Positions 52,929-61,765 are shown, counted from the stretch's first letter. The stretch: 64,000 nucleotides of DNA from Pontibacter lucknowensis (GCF_900156415.1 NZ_FTNM01000003.1:310001-374000), one strand, 5' to 3'. The notes: generated by a model not told the origin, from the sequence alone. Made by a program: numbers and translations.

Positions 52929-53543
52929 ATGGAAAACTTTGTCAAGATTCAGGTACCGGTAACAATCTCTTACCCCGCTTTGGAAAGCGTACTCCAAAAG
53001 CAGCTGGTGGGCGAATACATACCGAAGCCCTCCGAGGATGCGGATGCAAACCCCTACGCTCAGATTCTGGATGTTGGCCTGGCAGGCAGCAGCGCCGGTG
53101 CCGGTGACATCATCTTAAAAGTCAGGATCCGGGTTTTAAGGACCATACTCAAGCGCGATAATGTGGACCTGTACGTGCAGGCAACGCCAGGCTACGACAA
53201 CGACCGGCAGCAGGTATACATCCGCCGGTTTAACATGCAAGCGCAGACCTCCAGCCGCTTTTATAATTCCTCGCTCGAAGTACTGGTCAACAAGGTGGCC
53301 TATAACCAGATCATTCAGAAGGCAAGAGTAAACCTGTCCGAAATCATCGCGGGCGAACTGACTAAGGCTAACGGGATGCTGGAAGCAGGTATGGATTTGA
53401 AGGGGCTGAAACTCACGGGTGCCGTAGAAGAGGTGCGTGTGCAAGACATCACGCCAAAGTCAAACCGTTTGTTCCTGAACCTGGAGTTGCAGGCAAAAGT
53501 GGAAGTAGATGTGTTTGACCTGAGCGAACTGCTGCCCGCCTAA
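52929..53543 (+). CDS. DUF4403-like protein
   Basis: This 204-residue protein starts MENFVKIQVPVTISYPALESVLQ. It has a beta-rich pattern with repeated strands and a helix pair (LEVLVNKVAYNQIIQKARVNLSEIIAGEL read in parts), in the style of the DUF4403 lipid-binding-like (BPI/TULIP) fold, although shorter than most members and with no signal peptide. It stands between tRNA-Lys copies 2 and 3. Function unknown. Confidence 0.6.
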   Translation: MENFVKIQVPVTISYPALESVLQKQLVGEYIPKPSEDADANPYAQILDVGLAGSSAGAGDIILKVRIRVLRTILKRDNVDLYVQATPGYDNDRQQVYIRRFNMQAQTSSRFYNSSLEVLVNKVAYNQIIQKARVNLSEIIAGELTKANGMLEAGMDLKGLKLTGAVEEVRVQDITPKSNRLFLNLELQAKVEVDVFDLSELLPA

Positions 53544-53717
53544 CCTGAGCCGAACTACCCAGAAAGAGATGAATATAGGTATAGCAGCTATATTTTTTCA
53601 TTGCAAAAGATTTTTTTTTTTGATCTGTTAAAGCTTTGATGCTTAGGATGATTAAACCAAAATTGTGTTGGGTCGTTTTATACGGATACCTTTGAGATCG
53701 CGAATAGTAGTACCAGG

Positions 53718-53749
53718 TTTTGGCAATTAAGGAAAAAGCCCTACTTTTG
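53718..53749 (+). promoter_or_regulatory. Promoter of the third tRNA-Lys gene
   Basis: TTTTG (53718-53722), a 19-bp spacer and TACTTTTG (53742-53749) are an exact consensus. The -7 element is the same as that of the first tRNA-Lys promoter, followed by GCA. Confidence 0.8.
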
Positions 53750-53778
53750 CACTCCCAACACGGGAAACACATAGTACT

Positions 53779-53851
53779 GATTCTGTAGCTCAGCTGGTAG
53801 AGCAATACACTTTTAATGTATGGGTCCTGGGTTCGAATCCCAGCGGGATCA
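53779..53851 (+). tRNA. tRNA-Lys (anticodon TTT), copy 3
   Basis: Identical over all 73 bases to the copies at 52614 and 52744. It has its own promoter (53718-53749) and terminator (53861-53899). The few bases before it (ACT) are shared with copy 2, suggesting recent duplication. Confidence 0.97.
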
Positions 53852-53860
53852 CCGAAAAGA

Positions 53861-53899
53861 AAGAGGCTGTTTACGCAAGTAAGCAGCCTCTTTTGTTTT
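53861..53899 (+). terminator. Terminator of tRNA-Lys copy 3
   Basis: AAGAGGCTGTTTA (53861-53873) pairs with TAAGCAGCCTCTT (53880-53892), one wobble, loop CGCAAG, followed by a T-rich tail. Confidence 0.85.
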
Positions 53900-53994
53900 G
53901 GCCCTCTCTTTGTCCTGATCTCATGTTTTTCGCCTGCAGCATACCTTTACCGCAAAGGTATAGCATGCCACAAAAGCAGCAAGTCAACAAACAA

Positions 53995-54028
53995 AAATCC
54001 CTTGGCTACTGCGGTAGTCAGGGGATTT
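53995..54028 (-). terminator. Terminator of the ABC permease gene
   Basis: A 15-bp stem with two wobble pairs (53995-54009 with 54014-54028, loop TGCG) is followed on the minus strand by TTTTTGTTTGTTG. It ends the transcript of the 54050-55408 gene. Confidence 0.75.
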
Positions 54029-54049
54029 CAGGTATAGGGTATAAGCATT

Positions 54050-55408
54050 TTACTCAGTTTTGTAGAGCGTCTCAAACAGCTTGTATTTAAACTGCTTGTA
54101 CTCCTGCAGCACCGCTACCATGGCAAACAAGGTCAGGGCAATCACGATCGGGTACACCATGTAAAGCATCGGGTGCAGGAGCGGCAAAAACAGCAGACCT
54201 AACAGCAACATGGACAAGAAACTGTACAGGTATGAAGTCTTGGCACTAAAGCTCAGGATGCCACCCTTTACCATTTTAGGACTGGTGAACGAAGCTATGA
54301 TCCCGATTGGTGTCAGGACCATAACGGCTGCAGCATACATCAGCAGAATGAAAGTTGCCTGCTCGTGGTTAAAGAAGGCCACATACAGCACCACAAGGGC
54401 TGCGTCTATCAGGATAGGCATGCGCAGCGGCAACAGGCTGGCCTTCAGAAATTCCTTGTAGCTTCCTGTAGCACGCTCTGTCGTCAGCCACAGGTTTTTG
54501 TAAAAGCCCCACACGTTGTTGAACACATAGGTATAGATCACGAGCGGACCCACAAAAAACCAGAGTGTTGCGTTCTTGTCCAGCATATGGATGCCCTTGG
54601 CCGTGTACACCGTTGCGTCGATGCCCAGCATCAGCACCTTGAAACCCAGACCGAACAGAAGCAGTTGCTTGGCCATTTTGTGATTCTTGAATAGGCGCCA
54701 GCCCAGGCTACGTCGGGCATTATGACTGTAATTCACGGTACGGCGTTTTGGTTCGAAGGCTGCCTGCTCCAGCAGGAAATTCGCAAGCAGAAAAGAGGCC
54801 AGCGAAGCCAGATGCACCACCAGCATCATCACCGAATTCACAGGCTCAAACATAGGCGCGCGGGCTTCCAGGGCTATAAATGCGCCTGCCATGATCACGG
54901 CGCCCCAGAATGCGCTGCTGCGCCAGTTGATGCGGCGCTCAATAAACACCTGCAGTGATCGCCTTGTGATATGGGCTGTCAGGAATACCAGGAAACTCTG
55001 TACCAGGTGCAGCACAGTATAGTCAGACGACATCATAAAGAGCAACAGCAGGAAGTTGAGCAGCACGAAGTAGAACGGCGATACCAATTCCACTACAAGC
55101 TCAGTCCAGAAGCGCTTGAGCGGCTTAACAGGGTATATGCGGTTAATGAAATCAGCTTTCGGAATGTAGGCCGGGAAAAAACCCCGCAGGATCGTGAAGG
55201 CCAGCAACAGCAGGTTGGTATAGCCCAGCATCTGGCTGACATCCATATTCAGTCCGCCTTCACGGGCCTGCTGAAGCAGGTACGTAAACAGCCAGGCATA
55301 AAAAGCCGACAGCACAATGCCAAGCGCAAGCAGGAGCACCCGCTGCATCTTCTTGTGCCGGAAATAGCTATTCAGTCTTGCCTTGCAGGAATATAAAATC
55401 AGATCCAT
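54050..55408 (-). CDS. Membrane component of an ABC exporter (DUF5687-like)
   Basis: This 452-residue protein has about ten to twelve membrane helices and a start MDLILYSCKARLNSYFRHKKMQ. I associate this type with DUF5687 permease-like proteins of Bacteroidota. It lies 82 bp downstream of an ABC ATPase gene on the same strand, so the pair forms an ABC exporter of unknown substrate. An inverted repeat lies in the gap between them. Confidence 0.7.
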   Translation of the reverse strand: MDLILYSCKARLNSYFRHKKMQRVLLLALGIVLSAFYAWLFTYLLQQAREGGLNMDVSQMLGYTNLLLLAFTILRGFFPAYIPKADFINRIYPVKPLKRFWTELVVELVSPFYFVLLNFLLLLFMMSSDYTVLHLVQSFLVFLTAHITRRSLQVFIERRINWRSSAFWGAVIMAGAFIALEARAPMFEPVNSVMMLVVHLASLASFLLANFLLEQAAFEPKRRTVNYSHNARRSLGWRLFKNHKMAKQLLLFGLGFKVLMLGIDATVYTAKGIHMLDKNATLWFFVGPLVIYTYVFNNVWGFYKNLWLTTERATGSYKEFLKASLLPLRMPILIDAALVVLYVAFFNHEQATFILLMYAAAVMVLTPIGIIASFTSPKMVKGGILSFSAKTSYLYSFLSMLLLGLLFLPLLHPMLYMVYPIVIALTLFAMVAVLQEYKQFKYKLFETLYKTE

Positions 55409-55416
55409 GTAATTGA

Positions 55417-55475
55417 GTTTAGGAGTTGGAGAGTCGGGGAATTTAGGAGTGCTCTACAATCTCAAACTCCTAAAC
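55417..55475. repeat. Inverted repeat between ABC permease and ATPase genes
   Basis: GTTTAGGAGTT (55417-55427) and AACTCCTAAAC (55465-55475) are perfectly complementary, with a third related copy (TTTAGGAGT) between them. This 'TTTAGGAGTT' low-complexity type of intergenic repeat resembles that after nuoL. Confidence 0.55.
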
Positions 55476-55490
55476 TTTAAAACGCTCAAA

Positions 55491-56252
55491 CTAATTCAAC
55501 ATCCAGTCGATGTCGGCGTCGGTAGTGGTGTGGTGTGGCTGGAGGAGTTGGAACAGGGCCTGGTCGATCAGGGCTTCGCCGTTCATGGTAAACTCCTGTA
55601 CCGAGCCGTTGTACATCAGCTGTCCGTCATTAAGCACTCCGATGTGCGTGGCTACACGCTCCACATAATTCAGGTCATGTGACGAGATTAGTACTACCCG
55701 GTTTGGCGTGCTGTAGTTGCGGATCAGCTTTACAAGTAGCTGCGCTGCGATCGGATCAAGACCTGTGAAAGGCTCGTCCAGGATAAGCACGCGCGGCTTG
55801 TGAAGAATGGCCGCCACAATGCCGACCTTCTTTTTCATACCCGTAGAGTAGCCCGCAATATTTTTGTGAAGCGACTCCCGCTCTGAGAAAAAGTAATTGG
55901 TCAGGCTGTTGATACGCTGCTGCGCCTCATCTTCAGGTAATTTATAAAGCTTTGCCACAAAGTTGAGGTATTCCAGTCCGGTAAATTCTTCAATCAGGGG
56001 ATTGTCTTCGCAGAGGGCACCTAAATCCTGCTTCACTTCAAGTGCATTGCTCAGGTAGTCCTTGCCAAAAAGCGCTATTGTGCCGCTGTCAGGCTTTATG
56101 AGATCGAGAATACTGTTGAGGAAGGTGCTTTTGCCAACGCCGTTTTTTCCAAGCAGGCAGTAGCACTGGCCCTGTTCTATTGTAATGTCAAGCGATTGCA
56201 GTACATGTTTGTTGCCATACGCTTTGGATAGTCCTTTTATCTCGATGCTCAT
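55491..56252 (-). CDS. ABC transporter ATP-binding protein
   Basis: This 253-residue ATPase has Walker A GKNGVGKST (35-43), a signature of the YSTGMKKK type (135-142) in place of LSGGQ, and Walker B VLILDEP (155-161) with FTGLD. It belongs to the DrrA-like/ABC-2 exporter group. It is the first gene of a two-gene operon with the permease at 54050-55408. Confidence 0.92.
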   Translation of the reverse strand: MSIEIKGLSKAYGNKHVLQSLDITIEQGQCYCLLGKNGVGKSTFLNSILDLIKPDSGTIALFGKDYLSNALEVKQDLGALCEDNPLIEEFTGLEYLNFVAKLYKLPEDEAQQRINSLTNYFFSERESLHKNIAGYSTGMKKKVGIVAAILHKPRVLILDEPFTGLDPIAAQLLVKLIRNYSTPNRVVLISSHDLNYVERVATHIGVLNDGQLMYNGSVQEFTMNGEALIDQALFQLLQPHHTTTDADIDWMLN

Positions 56253-56536
56253 ATTCTTCCCCTGGCTAAATATAGTAATATAACTATTCTTAATACAGGT
56301 ATAAATTTAGTTATACCCCCGAAATAGTCCAAACATTATGCGCGAAACTTAAGCTGAGTGCTGCCAGCATCCCTGAAATCTTATGCGCATTTGTGCTAAA
56401 GCAACATTGGTAGCTATGCATAAGGTTTCGGCGCTTCTCAAATGTTTTGCAATTTTTTGATATCAGTCACGCAAGCCTTTAAGAGCCAAAACTTTGCCAC
56501 ATTGCCATTGCTTTAACAAACAAATTGATTTTATGT
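56253..56536. other. Intergenic region between divergent ABC and TonB genes
   Basis: About 280 bp with no gene visible. It contains GGTATAAAT and TTATACCCC words near 56295-56330, a hairpin-prone stretch around ATGCGCATTTGTGC and ATGCATAAGG, and AT-rich flanks. It should hold the promoter of the ABC operon on the minus strand, but no complete consensus was found. Confidence 0.3.
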
Positions 56537-56554
56537 TTTTAGGTTAGTCTAAAA
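56537..56554. promoter_or_regulatory. DtxR-like palindromic box before the second TonB receptor
   Basis: TTTTAG GTTAGT CTAAAA is an 18-bp palindrome whose left half TTAGGTTAG equals the left half of the DtxR/IdeR consensus. A second palindrome, AAACTT-N6-AAGTTT, lies at 56573-56590 over a TAAGTTTG (56584-56591) that may be the -7 element. The same TTTAG/CTAAA arms occur before the first TonB receptor. Confidence 0.5.
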
Positions 56555-56626
56555 ATAAAAATAAGTAAATCTAAACTTTTATTTAAGTTTGTCTCGTATT
56601 AGTCTTGATAAGCTTAAACTATTGAA

Positions 56627-58885
56627 ATGAAGTACCTATACCTGATTTATGTATTGCTCATGCTCCCTGTCGTAGTTAGTGCGCAAACCGGCAAAATAGA
56701 AGGGCAGGCACTAGCCGGGGGCGCACCAGCAGCTTTTGCCAGCATCGGCCTGGTAGGAAGCAGTGTCGGTGCTACTGCTGATGAAGAGGGGTATTTTGAA
56801 TTAACGCCAGTACTGGCAGGAGAGCACAAGATCAGCGTTTCAGCCATTGGCTTCAGGACGCAGGAAGTGGCAGTGACGGTAAAAGCCGGAGAAACAAGTA
56901 ATGTGAAAGTTACTTTGCAGCCCCAGGATGCCCGACTGCGTGAAGTGGTGGTGTCGGGTACCATGCGCGAAACGTATCTGCTGGAGTCACCGGTGCCGGT
57001 GGAGATCTACACCCCCAAATATTTTCAAAAGAACCCTACCCCGGCCATATTTGAGGCGCTTGAAATTGTGAACGGAGTGCAGCCACAGATCAACTGCAGT
57101 GTGTGTGGCACCGGCGACATCCACATCAACGGCATGGAAGGCGCCTATACCATGGTGCTGATCGATGGCATGCCGATCGTAAGCGCCCTGTCTACAGTCT
57201 ACGGACTGAGTGGCATACCCAACAGTTTGATCGAGCGGGTGGAGGTGGTGAAAGGACCAGCCTCTACCTTGTATGGCTCCGAAGCTGTGGCAGGCCTCCT
57301 TAACATCATCACCAAAAGTCCTGCAACGGCTCCACGCCTCTCAGCTGACCTGTTCTATACCTCTCACCGCGAGCTGAATGCCGACATAGGGTATAGCAAG
57401 CGCTGGAACCGCGCTTCGACCATGCTGAGTACTAATTACTTCCGGTTTGCCGACCGGCGCGATGTGAACCAGGATAATTTTACGGACATCCCGCTGCAGC
57501 ATCGCTTTTCCATCTTTAACAAATGGAGCCTGAATCGTCTGGAAAACCGGGTGGCTAACCTGGCGGCCCGCTACTACTACGAAGATCGCTTTGGTGGGGA
57601 GATGCAGTGGCAACCGGTACACAGGGGAGGCGATCATGTATACGGCGAGTCAGTGTATACGAGTCGCTACGAAGTGCTGGGAAGCTACCAGCTGCCTATA
57701 CCTGAAAATCTGCTGTTCAGCTTCTCTTACAACGATCATCAGCAGAATGCTGCTTACGGGGAGACTAACTACAAAGGGCATCAGCGGGTGGGCTTCGGGC
57801 AGTTGGTATGGGATCGTGACCTGGGCGCAAAACAGAAGCTGCTGCTTGGCACCACCTACCGCTATACCTGGTACGATGACAACACGCCTGCCACCCAAGA
57901 GGGAGATGATGAGGCTACTGAAAACAGTCCGGATCAGACTTCTTTGCCAGGGGCCTTTGCACAGCACGAGTACAAAGCTTCTGATAAGTTCACGCTGCTC
58001 TCCGGTTTGCGCTACGATCACCACTCGGCACACGGAGGCATTTTTTCGCCGCGTCTGAGCATACGCTGGGCTCCGGATGAAGACAATATCTTTCGTCTGA
58101 GTATGGGCAATGGCTACCGTGTAGTCAACCTGTTCACCGAAGATCACGCCGCCCTCACCGGTGCCCGTGAAGTAGTCATCCGAAACGAACTGAAGCCAGA
58201 GCAGTCCTACAACGTCAACCTGAACTACCAGCGCTACATTCCGCTTGGTAGTGGCTTTCTGAATTTGGAGGGGTCGGCCTTCTATACCTATTTCACGAAC
58301 AAGATCGTTGCTGATTTCCTGACGAACAATACGCAGATCATCTACGACAACCTGAGCGGGCATGCCATTTCCAAAGGTATAGCCTTAAATACGGAGCTGG
58401 CCTTTACCTTTCCGCTGCGCCTGCACACCGGCGTTACGCTGATGGATGTGTACCAGGTGCAGGACACAGGTGAGGGACAGCATGAGCGTGTTCCGCAATT
58501 GCACGCACCCCGGTTCTCGGGCACCTTCACCGCATCGTACCAGTTCAGGCAGCTCGGCCTCACACTGGACTACACAGGCAGTGTGAAAGGCCCGATGTAC
58601 CTGCCGGTGCAGGAGAATGATTTCAGACCGGAAATGTCGCCTTGGTTCAGTCTGCAAAACCTGCAGGTCACCAAGACGATGGGAGAAGGGCTGGAGCTAT
58701 ACGGCGGCGTTAAGAACTTGCTGAACTTCATGCCCAAGCACCCGCTGATGCGCCCCTTCGACCCTTTTGACCGGCAGGTGGAAGTGAACAACCCGTATGG
58801 CTACAGCTTCGACACGGAGTATAATTATGCGCCTATGCAAGGCCGACGTTTTTTCCTAGGTGTTCGCTATACCTTGCCGCAGTAA
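56627..58885 (+). CDS. TonB-dependent receptor with Cys-pair plug domain
   Basis: This 752-residue outer-membrane receptor has a signal peptide (to VVSAQ, about 20), a carboxypeptidase-regulatory-like domain (about 23-105), a plug (about 115-235) and a barrel ending in GVRYTLPQ. The plug contains an unusual Cys pair (NCSVCGTGDIHING), followed by LIDGMPIVS and VVKGPASTLYGSEAVAGLLNIIT read in parts. The Cys-x-x-Cys plug occurs in a known-looking but uncharacterised Bacteroidota receptor group, possibly for metal ions or metal chelates. Upstream palindromes suggest metal control. Ligand unknown. Confidence 0.88.
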   Translation: MKYLYLIYVLLMLPVVVSAQTGKIEGQALAGGAPAAFASIGLVGSSVGATADEEGYFELTPVLAGEHKISVSAIGFRTQEVAVTVKAGETSNVKVTLQPQDARLREVVVSGTMRETYLLESPVPVEIYTPKYFQKNPTPAIFEALEIVNGVQPQINCSVCGTGDIHINGMEGAYTMVLIDGMPIVSALSTVYGLSGIPNSLIERVEVVKGPASTLYGSEAVAGLLNIITKSPATAPRLSADLFYTSHRELNADIGYSKRWNRASTMLSTNYFRFADRRDVNQDNFTDIPLQHRFSIFNKWSLNRLENRVANLAARYYYEDRFGGEMQWQPVHRGGDHVYGESVYTSRYEVLGSYQLPIPENLLFSFSYNDHQQNAAYGETNYKGHQRVGFGQLVWDRDLGAKQKLLLGTTYRYTWYDDNTPATQEGDDEATENSPDQTSLPGAFAQHEYKASDKFTLLSGLRYDHHSAHGGIFSPRLSIRWAPDEDNIFRLSMGNGYRVVNLFTEDHAALTGAREVVIRNELKPEQSYNVNLNYQRYIPLGSGFLNLEGSAFYTYFTNKIVADFLTNNTQIIYDNLSGHAISKGIALNTELAFTFPLRLHTGVTLMDVYQVQDTGEGQHERVPQLHAPRFSGTFTASYQFRQLGLTLDYTGSVKGPMYLPVQENDFRPEMSPWFSLQNLQVTKTMGEGLELYGGVKNLLNFMPKHPLMRPFDPFDRQVEVNNPYGYSFDTEYNYAPMQGRRFFLGVRYTLPQ

Positions 58886-58988
58886 GTTAAGTGTTTGACT
58901 GCGTGAACAGTTTGAGTGTACTTCGTGTTAAGTGACAGGATTTGCAGGAAAATAGCCGCAAAAAAACAGTTCTGAGCACAGATGACTG

Positions 58989-59019
58989 TTGCAATTCTCA
59001 ATTATGCAGTATACTTTTG
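58989..59019 (+). promoter_or_regulatory. Promoter of tRNA-Leu
   Basis: TTG (58989-58991), a 20-bp spacer and TACTTTTG (59012-59019) fit the Bacteroidota consensus, 15 bp before the mature tRNA. The -7 element is identical to that of both tRNA-Lys promoters. Confidence 0.75.
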
Positions 59020-59034
59020 CAAACCTAATCAGCT

Positions 59035-59116
59035 GCGCACGTGGTGAAACTGGTAGACACGCCATCTTGAGGGGGTGGTGCCTTCGGGTGTGGGAGTTCG
59101 AATCTCCCCGCGCGCA
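59035..59116 (+). tRNA. tRNA-Leu (anticodon GAG)
   Basis: An 82-base class II tRNA: acceptor GCGCACG / CGCGCGC (one A-C mismatch), anticodon arm CCATC-TTGAGGG-GGTGG giving anticodon GAG, a variable arm (TGCCTTCGGGTGT) and T arm GGGAG-TTCGAAT-CTCCC. CCA is not encoded. It reads CUC and CUU. Confidence 0.95.
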
Positions 59117-59120
59117 CTCT

Positions 59121-59155
59121 AAAAGCTCTGTTCTTAACTGGACGGGGCTTTTTTT
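59121..59155 (+). terminator. Terminator of tRNA-Leu
   Basis: AAAAGCTCTGT (from 59121) pairs with ACGGGGCTTTT with wobble pairs, followed by TTTTT. It also separates the convergent rqcH operon. Confidence 0.8.
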
Positions 59156-59159
59156 ATGG

Positions 59160-60731
59160 CTATACCTTCCGCTCGAACGGATTCTCGGGCTTCACCAGCA
59201 TCACCTGTTCGCGCTCGACTACTACGGCACCGGCCGGGGCGCCTTTGGGTTTGCGCACCCATTTTTTGGGAGTATAGAGTACAGGACAAAGTGAATCGCT
59301 TTTACGCTTGCTATAGTAGGCGGCCAGTTGGGCGGCTTTTTCGAGAACGGTGGCAGGGACGGTTTTTCCTGCCTGATGCTTAATCACCACATGCGAGCCT
59401 GAGACGTCTTTGGCGTGCAGCCAGATGTCTTCCTTGTAGGTATGGCGCTGCGTGAGTAGGTCGTTGTTCTGGGCGCTTTTGCCAACCAGTATCTTATAGC
59501 CTTCGGTTTCAAATAATCGGAAAGGTGCTTCCTGCTGGGCCTGCTGTTTGGTGGTGAGCAGGTGGGCATGCTCTTTCAGGTATAGCTTGAGCGCCTTATA
59601 GGTCTTTGCTTCCTCCAGCGCATGCAAAGCATCATCCAGCACAATGGCTTCTTCTAGTTTGCGCTCCTGCCGCTCCTCCAGTTGGCTGATCTCAACATGC
59701 TGCTTCTTCGCTTTTCGGTACAGACGTTCGGCTTGCTTCTGGGGCGTTTCATTTGCCTTGAGCTTAAACTTGCGCTGGCGGTCGGTATAGAAGTCGTAAA
59801 GCTCTACTTCAGTGGCACGGGGCGGAATATTGGTCAGGTTCGCCATGATGATGTCAGCAATCTGGGAATAGGAGCGACCGTGGCGCAGTTCATGCAGCCG
59901 GGCTTCTGTCTGCTCCAGTATGGCCTGAGTGGCGCGTTGCTTCTTGCGGAGCTGTTGCTGTGTCTGTTCAAAGATGCGCTCAAAGCCGGTTTCGCTCAGG
60001 TAACTGCGGGTAAAGCCGTTCAGCGCCTCTATCGGGTTATCATATACCTGCAGCACTTCCCCCAGCTGGAGCAATGATAGCCGCAGCTTTCCGTCCAATC
60101 TGATCAGGTAATACGCCGCAGGTGCTTCGAGTAGCTCAAGCATAGTCTGCACCAGCTCCCACTTGTCTTCGGGCGTGAGCTGGCTATACCCTTGTTGTTC
60201 CAGGTACAGGGCAGGCAAATCGCCAAAGGTCGGGTATACCTTCTTGATATTACCCTCTGCTGCAGCAAAGGCCTCGAAGTTCTGGCGGATAGGCCTGTCC
60301 ATCTGTAGCGGGTTCAGCTCCAAGTCGGCTCCAAATTTCTTATGAAACAGCTTAAGCGGCTCGTCGCCTTGAAACAGCACGATGTTGGAGCGGTTGCCAA
60401 AAAGCTTGAAGAGCAAGGTATAGCCATCGCTCAGCCTCAGGTAAAAGCTGCGCTCGTTCAGGTGCTGCACCACATCCTGCACGGTTTGCCCCAGCAGCTC
60501 CCCAAAAAGGTTGATCGTATTGGCCTTAGCCCGTTTAAACTCAGACGGGAAAGAAAGCGATGAAAAGTGCGCAGTGAGTGAGGCGCGGACATACAGCTCC
60601 CGCTCCCCCTCAGTAAAGCCTATCACCAGTTCGTCCTTGTTCTGACTGAAGCAAGTGACAACCTCCATCCCTACCAGCCGACTGCGCAGCTGCTCGGATA
60701 GTTGCCTTAAAAAGTAGTAATTCTGGTGCAT
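59160..60731 (-). CDS. rqcH: Rqc2/RqcH-type ribosome quality-control protein (NFACT)
   Basis: This 523-residue protein has an N-terminal NFACT-N domain (MHQNYYFLRQLSEQL), a central HhH/coiled-coil part (about 270-395; LRKKQRATQAILEQTEARLHEL read in parts) and a C-terminal NFACT-R domain with DIWLHAKDVSGSHVVIKHQ split. It binds stalled large ribosomal subunits and directs Ala tailing of nascent chains with tRNA-Ala. It is slightly shorter than Bacillus RqcH (about 570). It follows directly, without a gap, the MBL hydrolase gene, at the end of a five-gene operon. Confidence 0.9.
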   Translation of the reverse strand: MHQNYYFLRQLSEQLRSRLVGMEVVTCFSQNKDELVIGFTEGERELYVRASLTAHFSSLSFPSEFKRAKANTINLFGELLGQTVQDVVQHLNERSFYLRLSDGYTLLFKLFGNRSNIVLFQGDEPLKLFHKKFGADLELNPLQMDRPIRQNFEAFAAAEGNIKKVYPTFGDLPALYLEQQGYSQLTPEDKWELVQTMLELLEAPAAYYLIRLDGKLRLSLLQLGEVLQVYDNPIEALNGFTRSYLSETGFERIFEQTQQQLRKKQRATQAILEQTEARLHELRHGRSYSQIADIIMANLTNIPPRATEVELYDFYTDRQRKFKLKANETPQKQAERLYRKAKKQHVEISQLEERQERKLEEAIVLDDALHALEEAKTYKALKLYLKEHAHLLTTKQQAQQEAPFRLFETEGYKILVGKSAQNNDLLTQRHTYKEDIWLHAKDVSGSHVVIKHQAGKTVPATVLEKAAQLAAYYSKRKSDSLCPVLYTPKKWVRKPKGAPAGAVVVEREQVMLVKPENPFERKV

Positions 60732-61493
60732 TTATACCTCAATCTGCAGGCCGTCGTAGCCTAGTCGGATAAAGTCGGGGAGGGTCAGTTCCACCTCGCG
60801 GTGGAGGCCCAGCAGGTGACTGATGTGGGTCAGGTAGGCACGCTCGGGCTGGAGGTCCTCGAGCAGTTCGATGGCTTCCTGCAGCGAGAAGTGTGATATG
60901 TGCGGCTCCTGGCGCAGGGCGTTCAGCACGATCACTTTAGAACCGCGCACTTTTTCCTTTTCAGATTCCGAGATGTAATTGGCGTCGGTGATATAGGTGA
61001 AATCTCCCACACGGTAGCCCAGCACGGGCAGTTTGTAGTGCTTCACCCGGATAGGTATAAACGGAATACCTTCAATCTCAAAAGGCTCTTCGGTAATAGG
61101 GTGTAGCTCAACCCGCGGAATGCCGGGGTACTGTATACCTGAAAAGATATAGGCGAACTCCCTTTTGAGCTGTTCCAGCACACGTTCCTCACCGTAGAGC
61201 GGCATGTCCTTGTGCTGCGAGAAATTGTAGGCGCGGATATCGTCGAGGCCGGCAGTATGGTCTTTGTGCTCGTGGGTAAACACCAGGGCATCGAGCGTGC
61301 GGATGCGCTCGCGCAGCACTTGCTGGCGGAAATCAGGGCCGGAGTCGATGATGATGCTCTTGCCGCCTACCTGCAAATGTACCGATACACGCAGGCGTTT
61401 GTCCCTGTAATCAACAGAACGACACACTTCGCAGGAGCAACCGATAACCGGTACGCCCTGCGAAGTGCCCGTGCCTAAAAGCGTTACTTTCAA
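60732..61493 (-). CDS. MBL-fold metallohydrolase, PhnP-like
   Basis: This 253-residue enzyme has the metallo-beta-lactamase motif HEHKDH (74-79) and the N-terminal GTGTSQGVPVIGCSCEVC, whose cysteines 19, 21 and 24 correspond to the structural Zn site of PhnP-type phosphodiesterases. Further ligands lie in YITDAN and in HISH. It should hydrolyse a phosphodiester, perhaps cyclic phosphate RNA or a nucleotide; the substrate is unknown. It overlaps the upstream small gene by 4 bp and abuts rqcH. Confidence 0.88.
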   Translation of the reverse strand: MKVTLLGTGTSQGVPVIGCSCEVCRSVDYRDKRLRVSVHLQVGGKSIIIDSGPDFRQQVLRERIRTLDALVFTHEHKDHTAGLDDIRAYNFSQHKDMPLYGEERVLEQLKREFAYIFSGIQYPGIPRVELHPITEEPFEIEGIPFIPIRVKHYKLPVLGYRVGDFTYITDANYISESEKEKVRGSKVIVLNALRQEPHISHFSLQEAIELLEDLQPERAYLTHISHLLGLHREVELTLPDFIRLGYDGLQIEV

Positions 61494-61765
61494 TTGGTTC
61501 TTTCCTGATTGCGGATGTCCTGGTAGAGCTGTCGGTTCTTCTCGCTCAGCAGATTCTCATCCACAGTAATGGTTCTCAGAATGTCGTACAGGCAATTGAT
61601 CTTTCCTTCAAGGCTGAAGTACTTATTCACGACAGCTACTTTCATGTCTTTGAGCACACAGTAGCCTGCTTTAAAATTCCCCTTCTCGTAGCGCAGTACA
61701 AAATCCGACTCCGCAAAAATATCCTCCAGCTTATTTAAAAATGGCCGCGTGTACTTCAGTTCCAT
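61490..61765 (-). CDS. Small conserved protein between CheY and MBL genes
   Basis: This 91-residue protein (MELKYTRPFLNKLEDIFAESDFVLRYE in parts, ending RNQERTN) is soluble with alpha/beta character. I know similar unnamed proteins from other Bacteroidota. It starts one base after the response regulator stop and overlaps the MBL gene by 4 bp, so it is translationally coupled on both sides. Confidence 0.75.
   Translation of the reverse strand: MELKYTRPFLNKLEDIFAESDFVLRYEKGNFKAGYCVLKDMKVAVVNKYFSLEGKINCLYDILRTITVDENLLSEKNRQLYQDIRNQERTN

Noticed and set aside
52614-53851. Direct repeats at 52.6, 52.7 and 53.8 kb as prophage or island attachment sites
   Set aside because: The repeats are complete functional tRNA genes with own promoter and terminator signals; no integrase or phage gene is near.
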